A DNA stretch of 64,000 nt. Origin: Bradyrhizobium sp. CER78. Its GTDB lineage: Bacteria > Pseudomonadota > Alphaproteobacteria > Rhizobiales > Xanthobacteraceae. Below, one piece after another: positions 26,403 to 33,667 of this stretch; position 1 is the stretch's first letter; every line of letters begins with the position of its first letter. The position numbers and the translations under genes are program-made. Location of the stretch: contig NZ_JARVWP010000004.1 of assembly GCF_029846235.1 (NCBI RefSeq), forward strand, positions 372,001-436,000, read 5' to 3'. The notes beneath the pieces are model-generated. The model worked only from the letters and a program-made list of their open reading frames with translations, ran no database searches and was not told the DNA's origin.

Positions 26403-27707
26403 CTAGACCGGGAGCTTGCGGCTGTAGTCGATCAGGGTCGAACAGATCAACAGCGCAATGCCCGCGGCAGCGAAATACATCAGGGCGAGGAAGTAAGAAC
26501 CGGTGGCCTGCACGATGAAGCCGACGATCAACGGCGTCGTGATGCCGGCGATGTTGCCGCCGAGATTCATGCAGCCGCCGAGGAAGCCGGACTTGCCGCG
26601 GCCCGCCAGCGCCGAGGGGATGGCCCAGTACATGCCGCACCAGCGCAGGAAGAACAGCGTCGTCGACAGCAGTACCACCACCGCAACCGCATTGGTGACG
26701 TAGGCGACGAGGAAGATCGAGACGGTCGCCATGATCGCAGCGATGCCGAACAGCGTGCGGAACACGGTGTTGGGCGCCCCGCCCCGCGCGCGCCAGCCAT
26801 CGCCGATCCAGCCGCCGACCAGTTCGCCGACGAAGCCCGCGAAGAAGATGATGAAGGAGGCGCCGCCGAGCGCCTTGATGTCGAAGCCGTGCACCTTGAA
26901 CAGATAGGTCGGCATCCAGGTCAGCAACCCATAGAAGGTGGTGTTGAAGAACATCCAGCCGAGGCACATGCACCACACCGAGCGGAAGCGGAAATAGGCC
27001 ATCCCGCTCGCGCCTGACGAGGGCGGCGTCGCCGCGTCCTCGATCGCATGCGCCTCCTCGAGATAGCGCGCCTCGGCTTCATTGACCGACGGATGCTCGC
27101 GCGGCACGTTGCGGATGTAGTACCAGGCCCACAGCCCGCACAGCATGGTGCCGATGCCGGCGACGACGAAGGCGACGCGCCAGGAACTGAATGCCGCCAT
27201 CAGCCAGGCGATCACGATCGAGCCGAGCGCAGCGCCAAGCGGCGCACCGCCGTCCAGCAAGGTCGCGCCGCGGCCGCGTTCGGTCTGCGTCATCCAGATC
27301 GCGTTGAGCTTGCCGCCGGCCGGATAGATCGGCGCTTCCGACGCGCCGAGCCCGAGCCGGGTCATGAGCAGCAGCATCCAGCTGGTGGACAGCGCCGCCA
27401 GCGCCTGGAAGAAGCCCCAGAACAATGTCGCGAGCGCGATCACGATGCGCGGCTTGAAGCGATCGGCAAGCATGCCGCCCGGCACCTGCATCAGCGCGTA
27501 GGTCCAGAAGAACGAGCTCAGGATCAGGCCCTGCATCGCCGGATCGATATCGAACTCCTTGGCGATGACCGGCATCGCGACCGACAGCGAGGCGCGATCG
27601 ATATAGTTGATCGAGATCAGGAACAACATCAGCAGGAAGATCTTCCAGCGCACGCCGCTGGGCTTCGCCGTATCTGCCATTGCGATGGTGGACACCTGAT
27701 CGCTCAT
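26403..27707 (-). CDS. MFS transporter, anion:cation symporter type
   Basis: A 434-residue inner-membrane transporter with about 12 helices. Start chosen at MSDQVSTIAMADTAKP because AGGAG lies six bases upstream. The ACS-family signature SINYIDRASLSVAMPVIAKEF appears in helix 1, followed by QVPGGMLADRFKPR (loop 2-3 motif) and GASEAPIYPAGGKLNAIW. Relatives import sugar acids, phthalates, tartrate or similar organic anions. First gene of the operon with an AMDase-like protein, GntR, a racemase-like protein and a hydantoinase. Uptake of a carboxylated or ureido substrate is inferred. Confidence 0.9.
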   Translation of the reverse strand: MSDQVSTIAMADTAKPSGVRWKIFLLMLFLISINYIDRASLSVAMPVIAKEFDIDPAMQGLILSSFFWTYALMQVPGGMLADRFKPRIVIALATLFWGFFQALAALSTSWMLLLMTRLGLGASEAPIYPAGGKLNAIWMTQTERGRGATLLDGGAPLGAALGSIVIAWLMAAFSSWRVAFVVAGIGTMLCGLWAWYYIRNVPREHPSVNEAEARYLEEAHAIEDAATPPSSGASGMAYFRFRSVWCMCLGWMFFNTTFYGLLTWMPTYLFKVHGFDIKALGGASFIIFFAGFVGELVGGWIGDGWRARGGAPNTVFRTLFGIAAIMATVSIFLVAYVTNAVAVVVLLSTTLFFLRWCGMYWAIPSALAGRGKSGFLGGCMNLGGNIAGITTPLIVGFIVQATGSYFLALMYFAAAGIALLICSTLIDYSRKLPV

Positions 27708-27827
27708 TGCTCGCTCCTCTGCCGGCAGATTGCTTTTTGCCCTGGCGTGCCCTCGTCCCTGAAGGTCACTGGCCTCTCCTGCCCCGCAAGAAGTCTGCTT
27801 CAACCGAGGTGAAGCGACAAGCACATT

Positions 27828-27844
27828 TTGTATTCTGCATACAA
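27828..27844. promoter_or_regulatory. Perfect palindrome TTGTAT-N5-ATACAA, candidate GntR operator
   Basis: A 17-bp perfect inverted repeat with five-base spacer, in an AT-rich island about 120 bases upstream of the MFS start. FCD-type GntR regulators typically bind such short TTGTAT/ATACAA-like palindromes, and the operon encodes one. The AT-rich continuation to about 27890 probably holds the promoter, but I cannot fix a -35/-10 pair. Confidence 0.55.
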
Positions 27845-28069
27845 TTTTCTATATCATATTGATAATACTATGTATTACGTATTCTTTGCCTCGATATTGA
27901 TCCGGTCATGGCGAGGAATTGGGCGCCAGTTCACCTGCCGCGCCGGGATTTCTTCAGCGACTTGGCCCGGCGTTGCGGCTACGGCAATCGCGCTCAACGG
28001 TGGCCTTCATCGATACGGTGCGGCGGATGAAGAGCAGCGACAGCAGCAAGTGACGGCGCCCGTCGCAGG
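27845..28069. other. Intergenic stretch, no gene seen
   Basis: The first 50 bases are markedly AT-rich (ATATCATATTGATAATACT) in an otherwise GC-rich genome and fit a promoter region for the leftward catabolic operon. The rest returns to normal composition and shows no frame with support. Confidence 0.4.
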
Positions 28070-28279
28070 CTATGCGTCCTCGTCGAAGCGAGCCAATGCT
28101 GCCTCGATGAGTTCGATCTCCTCGCGGAGCGTGTCATTCACGACCGTTGGCCTGAAGCCCGGGACGCTGTGTGCTCGAACGCCGTCCAACAGGCGTTGGC
28201 GATGGTCCCTGAGCTCTTCCAGCGCTTGACGATTCTTCAGCGACACGTAGCCGGCAATAATTTGCTCGATGGCGTTCAT
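28070..28279 (-). CDS. Small hypothetical protein (69 aa)
   Basis: A 69-residue mostly helical protein: MNAIEQIIAGYVSLKNRQALEEL, RDHRQRLLDGVRAH, then NDTLREEIELIEAALARFDEDA. The heptad-like Leu/Ile spacing and charged faces suggest two amphipathic helices that could form a coiled-coil dimer. No known domain. It lies alone between an AT-rich promoter island and palindromic repeats. Coding use fits the genome, but support is modest. Confidence 0.55.
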   Translation of the reverse strand: MNAIEQIIAGYVSLKNRQALEELRDHRQRLLDGVRAHSVPGFRPTVVNDTLREEIELIEAALARFDEDA

Positions 28280-28457
28280 TGGAAATCCACGATTCTAAAA
28301 ATAGCGTGCTGTAATCCCTCGATTAAAGCGGGCAAACCGCTTTCCTGGCAAGCCCCGCGACGCTGTGCGGGGAGCGTTAATGCCGGCGGCCGGCTCACCC
28401 TGAAATCGCCAATCACTGAGTTGCCCAACGGCGCAAGCCCCCGCCGCACCCTCAACT

Positions 28458-28558
28458 GTCATCGCCCGGCTCGGCCGGGCGATCAGTACCCCGCGGCCTA
28501 TCCGCTCAAGCACAAACGTCTCTGGAATACTGGATCGCCCGCTTGCACGGGTGATGAC
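28458..28558. repeat. Palindromic intergenic repeat, third family
   Basis: Starts with a perfect hairpin ATCGCCCGGC-TCG-GCCGGGCGAT. After about 50 spacer bases with ACGTCTCTGGAATACTGGATCG it ends in a second short inverted segment (ATCGCCCG...CGGGTGAT). The plan is that of the well-known dispersed repeat of Bradyrhizobium and Rhodopseudomonas. Confidence 0.8.
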
Positions 28559-28600
28559 TGCGCGTGTTTGACATCTTGAATCGAGAACCATCCTCACCGT

Positions 28601-28717
28601 CGTCCTGGCGAAAGCCAGGACCCATTACCCCAACTGCGCATTGTTGCGCGACGCTGGGGCCGCTGTCTCGCTCATCATCCGCTGCGGTGGTTATGGGTCC
28701 CGGCTTTCGCCAGGACG
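28601..28717. repeat. Palindromic intergenic repeat, fourth family
   Basis: Outer arms CGTCCTGGCGAAAGCC and GGCTTTCGCCAGGACG are exact complements. Just inside lie AGGACCCATTACC and GGTTATGGGTCC. It sits about 40 bases after the preceding repeat, so two different repeat families lie back to back in a gap of about 500 bases with no gene. Confidence 0.82.
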
Positions 28718-28786
28718 GCGGCAGTGGATGCAGCGCATAAGCATGATCTATCGGCTGACAATGACGGCGAAGCGCGCGGTATCGGC

Positions 28787-29107
28787 TCAAGCCGCGGTCG
28801 GCTCGCTCGACAGCGCGGCGAACACCGTTTCCGGCGAATGCGCGATCACTGCGAGCAGCGCGCGGGCAGGTCCCCGCGGGGCGCGCTTGCCCTGCTCCCA
28901 GTTGCGGATGGTCTCGACGGGAACGCCGAGCTTGGCGGCGAATTCGAGCTGGGTCAGCTGGGCGCGGCGGCGCAGATCGCGCACTGCGGGTCGCGCGGCC
29001 GCAGGGTGCATCGCCGCCTCGGCCGGATGTGCCGGCCCGAGCGGGATTTCCTGCCCGTCGCGCAATTCGACGATCCGTCCGTCCGCCTTGAGCCGCAACC
29101 GCTGCAT
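28787..29107 (-). CDS. XRE-family helix-turn-helix protein
   Basis: A 106-residue protein with start chosen at MQRLRLKADGRIVELRDGQEI. The C-terminal two thirds is an XRE helix-turn-helix (LRRRAQLTQLEFAAKLGVPVETIRNWEQGKRAPRGPARALLAVI) of the type found in HigA-like antitoxins and YiaG-type regulators. The short N-terminal part would fit a toxin-contact or dimer region, but no toxin gene is next to it. An upstream in-frame extension to 29236 exists and is less family-like. A regulator of unknown target. Confidence 0.75.
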   Translation of the reverse strand: MQRLRLKADGRIVELRDGQEIPLGPAHPAEAAMHPAAARPAVRDLRRRAQLTQLEFAAKLGVPVETIRNWEQGKRAPRGPARALLAVIAHSPETVFAALSSEPTAA

Positions 29108-29252
29108 GATGGCCCCCGTGATGGCCCCCTTGAAGATAGGAGCATCATCCGCCAACCCCGTTAAGGCGCGATTAACGATAAACCGGCCGTCAGGCCCCCC
29201 TCTCAGCATGATCTCTTTCGAAAAACCGCTTCGCACTTTTTCGGATCATGCT

Positions 29253-30674
29253 CTATTTCAGCCCGAACCACAGCGTGGCGATGCCGAGGAACGAGAAGAA
29301 GCCGACCACGTCGGTGACGGTCGTGACGAAGGTGCCGGAGGCAACCGCGGGGTCGGCGCGCACCCGTTCCAGCACCATCGGAATCAGGATGCCGCCGAGC
29401 GCGCCGGCGACCAGGTTGCAGATGATCGCAAGCCCGATCACGATGCCAAGGCCCGGGATCTTGAACCAGGCCACCGCGGCGATGCCGGTGATGACGGCAA
29501 AGGCGATACCGTTGACGAGCCCGACCATGGTCTCGCGCAGCACCACGCGCATCGCGTTGAACGCGCCGAGCTCGCGGGTGGCGAGCGCGCGCACCGCGAC
29601 CGTCATGGTCTGGGTCGCGGCATTGCCGCCCTGGCTCGCCACGATCGGCGCCAGCACCGCGAGCGCCACCATCTTCTCGAGCTGTCCCTCGAACAGGCCG
29701 AGCACCGACGAGGCCAGGAAGGCGGTGGCGAGATTGACCAGGAGCCAGTTGAAGCGGCCGCGGGCGATCGTCCAGACCGTGTCGGACAGCTCTTCGGGAT
29801 GGGTGACGCCGCCGAGCGCCTTGAGGTCCTCGTCGGCCTCCTCCTCGATCACGTCGACGACGTCGTCGATGGTGATCACGCCGACCAGCCGGTCGATGGT
29901 GTCGACCACGGGAGCTGCGACCAGATTGTACTTGCCGAACACCCGCGCGACCTCTTCCTGGTCCTCCAGCGCGGAGACCCGGCGACGGTCCTCATCGATC
30001 AGGTCCGCGATCGGAACCGGGCGGCGCGTGCGCAGCAGCACGTCGAGCGGCACCGCGCCCAGCAGGTGCTTGTCGGCGTCGACCACATAGATCTCGTAGA
30101 AGCGGTCCGGCATATCCGGCGTATCGCGCATGTAGTCGATCGCCTGCCCGACGTTCCAGTCCGGCGTCACCGCGATGAACTCGGTCTGCATCCGCCGGCC
30201 GGCGGAATTCTCTGGATACAGCAGGCTGCGCTCGATGTCCTCGCGCTCGGCCGCCGGCAACTTCTCCAGGATCTCTTCCTGGTCCTCCTCGTCGAGGCTT
30301 TCCAGCAGCTCGACGGCGTCGTCGGATTCGAGCTCGCGGACGCCCTCGGCCACGGTCTCCGGCTCGAGTTCCTCGAGGATCTCCTCGCGGACCGTCTCAT
30401 CGACCTCGTTGAGCGCCGAGAAGTCGAAGTCGGTGCCCGTGATCTCGACCAGAGTGACGCGGTCGTCCGGCTCCAGCGCCGCGATCAGGTCGCCGAGATC
30501 GGCCTCGTGCAGTTCCGCCACCACCTCGCACAGCAGGGGCCGATCGGCGGCATGGATGGCTCGGGTGATGCCAGCGACGAATTCGGGGCGGAGTTGGCCC
30601 TCCTCGTCCCGCATCGGCATCCGGGCCAGCGGATCGCCCTCGGCGGGTTCGGCAACGTCGAAATTCTCGGCCAT
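29253..30674 (-). CDS. mgtE: Magnesium transporter MgtE
   Basis: A 473-residue Mg2+ channel. Cytosolic N-domain of superhelical repeats (about residues 40-150, with ELEPETVAEGVRELESDDAVELLESLDEEDQEEIL), then paired CBS domains (about 150-280, LLGAVPLDVLLRTRRP and VGVITIDDVVDVIEEEADEDLKALGG). The membrane part has five helices and the family motif VASQGGNAATQTMTVAVRALATREL. MgtE closes when cytosolic Mg2+ binds the N and CBS domains. No M-box-type leader was recognised upstream. Monocistronic. Confidence 0.97.
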   Translation of the reverse strand: MAENFDVAEPAEGDPLARMPMRDEEGQLRPEFVAGITRAIHAADRPLLCEVVAELHEADLGDLIAALEPDDRVTLVEITGTDFDFSALNEVDETVREEILEELEPETVAEGVRELESDDAVELLESLDEEDQEEILEKLPAAEREDIERSLLYPENSAGRRMQTEFIAVTPDWNVGQAIDYMRDTPDMPDRFYEIYVVDADKHLLGAVPLDVLLRTRRPVPIADLIDEDRRRVSALEDQEEVARVFGKYNLVAAPVVDTIDRLVGVITIDDVVDVIEEEADEDLKALGGVTHPEELSDTVWTIARGRFNWLLVNLATAFLASSVLGLFEGQLEKMVALAVLAPIVASQGGNAATQTMTVAVRALATRELGAFNAMRVVLRETMVGLVNGIAFAVITGIAAVAWFKIPGLGIVIGLAIICNLVAGALGGILIPMVLERVRADPAVASGTFVTTVTDVVGFFSFLGIATLWFGLK

Positions 30675-30758
30675 GCCGTGTTTCGCCGGTTTGACAGGAG
30701 GGGAAAAACTGGTTGGATGAGTGCGGAACGGATTACCTAATCGGTGGGGCCCTGTGCA

Positions 30759-31574
30759 ATGAGAAAGAAGTCGAGCGCACCGCGACCGATCCTCAACGTT
30801 GTCGCGGCGCTGATCGCGCTCGCACCTTGCGCGCTGACCGGCGCGGCGAAGGCCGCCGAGTGCACGCGTAAGGATGCGCTCGGCACCTCACGTGTGCTCG
30901 AGGTCGATCCTGCGACCTATCCGCGCGTCGGGCTGAAGAGCTTTCCGCAGACCCTGCCGCTCCGGGATGGCGAAGTGGTGCTGACCTTCGACGACGGGCC
31001 GACCCCCGGCGTCACCGACAAGGTGCTGACGGCGCTGGCGACCGAATGCGTGCAGGCCACCTTCTTCATGGTCGGCCGCAACGCGGCCGATCATCCCGAT
31101 ATGGTCCGCAAGATTGCGCGCCTCGGCCACACCATCGGCTATCACAGCTGGGACCATCCGCACCTCAACAAGATGCCGCTGGATCAGGCCGAGGCGAACA
31201 TCAACCGGGGGATCGAAGCGGTCGGGAAGGCCCTGCGCGGCACCGTGAGCACGGTCCCGAGCACGCCGTTCTTCCGGTTCCCCTATTTCGAGTCGACGCC
31301 CGCCCTGCTCGAGCGTCTGGAAAAGCGCGGTATCGCGGTGTTCGGAGCCGATTTCTGGGCCAGCGATTGGAACAAGATGACCCCCGATGAGGAACTCAAG
31401 CTGCTCACCGGGCGGCTCGAAGGCCACCGCAAGGGAATTATCCTGCTGCATGACCCGCAAATGCGGACAGCCGAGATGCTGCCCGCCTTTCTAAGGTATC
31501 TGCAGCAGCATAATTATCACGTCGTCCACATCGTCCCGGCAGCGATGAAGACCGTGTCTGACCGGACACATTGA
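30759..31574 (+). CDS. Secreted polysaccharide deacetylase (NodB-homology), copy 1
   Basis: A 271-residue protein with a signal peptide ending TGAAKAAE. The NodB-homology domain shows motif 1 LTFDDGPTP (catalytic base and metal Asp), motif 2 YHSWDHPHL (metal His pair), motif 3 RFPYFES and the late LLHDPQM His. Start moved to the ATG before RKKSSAPRP; a GTG five codons upstream is possible. Carbohydrate esterase family 4 members remove acetyl groups from chitin-like or peptidoglycan sugars. It is followed by a close paralogue, suggesting tandem duplication. Confidence 0.9.
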   Translation: MRKKSSAPRPILNVVAALIALAPCALTGAAKAAECTRKDALGTSRVLEVDPATYPRVGLKSFPQTLPLRDGEVVLTFDDGPTPGVTDKVLTALATECVQATFFMVGRNAADHPDMVRKIARLGHTIGYHSWDHPHLNKMPLDQAEANINRGIEAVGKALRGTVSTVPSTPFFRFPYFESTPALLERLEKRGIAVFGADFWASDWNKMTPDEELKLLTGRLEGHRKGIILLHDPQMRTAEMLPAFLRYLQQHNYHVVHIVPAAMKTVSDRTH

Positions 31575-31670
31575 ACCCGGCACCCAAGGTGGATTACAGA
31601 CCGTTAAGGCGGCATTCATGGGGCCGCCCTTAAGGATTCGTCAGTGCGTTTGGACTGCGGCCGAGATTCG

Positions 31671-33026
31671 ATGATTGCAAACGTCCTGGTGATGATCCGG
31701 AAGCGGTCGCGGACCGTGATCGGCGCGGCACTGCTGGGCTGTTGCTTCATGACGCCGCAGGCCGCCCTCGCCGCGGATTGCCCGGGTAACCCCAACGCGC
31801 TCGGCACCTCGCGGACCATCGTCGTCGATCCCAGGGAGCATCCGCGGATCGGCACCATGCAGTATCCGGAGACGCTGCCGCTCGCCGACCACGAGGTGGT
31901 GCTGACCTTCGACGACGGGCCGCTGCCGAAATACAGCAACCAGGTGCTGGCCATCCTCGCCAGCCAGTGCGTCAAGGCGACCTTCTTCACCATCGGCTCC
32001 CAGGCCCGGTTCAATCCGGAGGGCGTGCGCAAGCTGATCGCCGCCGGGCACACCGTCGGCACGCACAGCCAGAACCATCCGCTCACGATGAACAAGATGC
32101 CGCTCGAGAAGGTGCGGCAGGAAGTCGACGACGGCATCGCCTCGACGCTTGCCGCGCTCAACGGCGACAAGAGCAAGCTCGCGCCGTTCTTCCGGATTCC
32201 CGGCCTGATGCGCGCCGAGATCCCCGAGGCCTATCTGGCGTCGCAGGGCATCCAGGTCTGGAGCGCCGACTTCCCGGCCGACGACTGGCGCCACATCTCG
32301 CCGCAGCGGGTCTATGACCTCGCGATCCAGCGGATCGAGGCCAAGCACAAGGGCATCCTGCTGCTGCACGACATCCAGCCGCGCACCGTGGCGGCGCTGC
32401 CGCGCATCCTCAACACGCTCAGGGAGCGCGGCTACCGCATCGTCCATGTCGTGCCCGCGACCGCCGACCGCCCGGCCACGCCGACCCAACCGCAGCAATG
32501 GTTCATGCATCCGCCGACCGAGACGGTGGCAACCACGCGCTGGCCGAGAATCCCGAACTTCGTGTTCACCGCGACGCGGACGCTGCCGGCACCTGTCTTT
32601 GCCGACATGGATTGGCGTGATGCGGACGTTCTCGACCACGCGCAGCGCGCACGCGTCGGTGTGCCCGTCCGCACGCTGTGGCCGCAGCCGCAGGTCGCGC
32701 AGCTCGCACCGGTCTCGACATTGCCGATACCAGCAGCCGACGTCTTTCGCGTTCCCGAAGCGCTCGACCTGACCCTGCTTGCGGCGCGCTCGGCGACGAA
32801 TCGCCGCGTCGCAGCCGCCGGCGCACCGCGCGCGCAGGCGATCTCGGCGCGCCAGGCCAGGCACCCGAAGCAGGCCGCGCATCAGGTCCCCGCGGCGGCG
32901 CATGGCAGAAGCCGCGGCGCGCCCCTGCATGTCGCGCCGCCGGCTGCGAGCAACGCGGCAGTCCACGTCGCCAAACGCACTCCGCGCGCTGAAGCCTCGG
33001 CGGCCGGCAAGCGCGTGCCTGACTAG
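31671..33026 (+). CDS. Secreted polysaccharide deacetylase (NodB-homology), copy 2 with long tail
   Basis: Paralogue of the preceding gene, 451 residues. Signal peptide MIANVLVMIRKRSRTVIG...QAALAAD. NodB domain about residues 35-260 with LTFDDGPLP and GTHSQNHPLTM, but the usual RxPYG motif 3 reads RIPGLM. The final LLLHDIQPR is kept. A further 190 residues rich in Pro, Ala, Arg and His (ARQARHPKQAAHQVPAAAHG) follow and are absent from copy 1; they look like a basic envelope-binding tail. The altered motif 3 may change substrate choice. Confidence 0.85.
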   Translation: MIANVLVMIRKRSRTVIGAALLGCCFMTPQAALAADCPGNPNALGTSRTIVVDPREHPRIGTMQYPETLPLADHEVVLTFDDGPLPKYSNQVLAILASQCVKATFFTIGSQARFNPEGVRKLIAAGHTVGTHSQNHPLTMNKMPLEKVRQEVDDGIASTLAALNGDKSKLAPFFRIPGLMRAEIPEAYLASQGIQVWSADFPADDWRHISPQRVYDLAIQRIEAKHKGILLLHDIQPRTVAALPRILNTLRERGYRIVHVVPATADRPATPTQPQQWFMHPPTETVATTRWPRIPNFVFTATRTLPAPVFADMDWRDADVLDHAQRARVGVPVRTLWPQPQVAQLAPVSTLPIPAADVFRVPEALDLTLLAARSATNRRVAAAGAPRAQAISARQARHPKQAAHQVPAAAHGRSRGAPLHVAPPAASNAAVHVAKRTPRAEASAAGKRVPD

Positions 33027-33032
33027 AGCGCT

Positions 33033-33407
33033 CTAGCTGGCCACGATCTTGGCGACGCAGAGCAGGATCACCAGCGCCAGGAAGAAGATGTCGATATAGG
33101 ATTTGATCTCGCCGGCATGCCTGAGCTCGGTGACATCGGCGACGATCTGCTTGCGCGAGGCTGCGGCATTGGGCCCCTCGCCGGCCGCAGCGGCCAGCCG
33201 CCGTGTCTCACCTTCGAGGCGCTCGATGCGCTGGAAGAAATAGAACGAGCGCAGGCCGGACAGTGCATGCATCACCGCATAAACCAGGACCAGGATCGCG
33301 ACAGTCGCGCGCTGCTCGTATTTCTCCAGCAGGTTCAGCGTGAAATAGACCAGCCCCAGGAACACGAAGTTGGAGACGGCGCGGTAGACGTAGCTGGCAA
33401 AGATCAT
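33033..33407 (-). CDS. Small hypothetical membrane protein
   Basis: A 124-residue protein, start at MIFASYVYRAVSNFVFLGLV, chosen because GGAGC lies just upstream and the first helix begins at once. Hydrophobic stretches near residues 8-25, 35-53 and 100-121 give about three helices. Between the second and third is a charged coiled-coil-like segment (FFQRIERLEGETRRLAAAAGEG). No known family. Divergent from the retron-associated WGR gene with about 260 bases between; no functional link is evident. Confidence 0.72.
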   Translation of the reverse strand: MIFASYVYRAVSNFVFLGLVYFTLNLLEKYEQRATVAILVLVYAVMHALSGLRSFYFFQRIERLEGETRRLAAAAGEGPNAAASRKQIVADVTELRHAGEIKSYIDIFFLALVILLCVAKIVAS

Positions 33408-33667
33408 CGGGAGCTCCGGGTGGGGCAGGCTTGGGCCGCGTGATCGAAAGATGCGGCCTGCAGTCGGCAGCGCCATACCAGCGAGGCCATCCATCCGCCA
33501 CTCTACCCGACCGGTGTTACAGGATCGCATCGACCGCACCTCCACGTCACACACCGGCTCGAGCCGGTACGGCCGGCGCATCGTTATATTCCGCCGCACC
33601 AGTCGCCCCATTGACGCGGCGCGCCCGGCTTGCGATGTAATCCGCCCCGGACATCCCAGGGTGGTCA

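Noticed and set aside
30675..30758. Mg2+ riboswitch before mgtE
   Set aside because: The gap upstream is short and shows no M-box-like conserved blocks.
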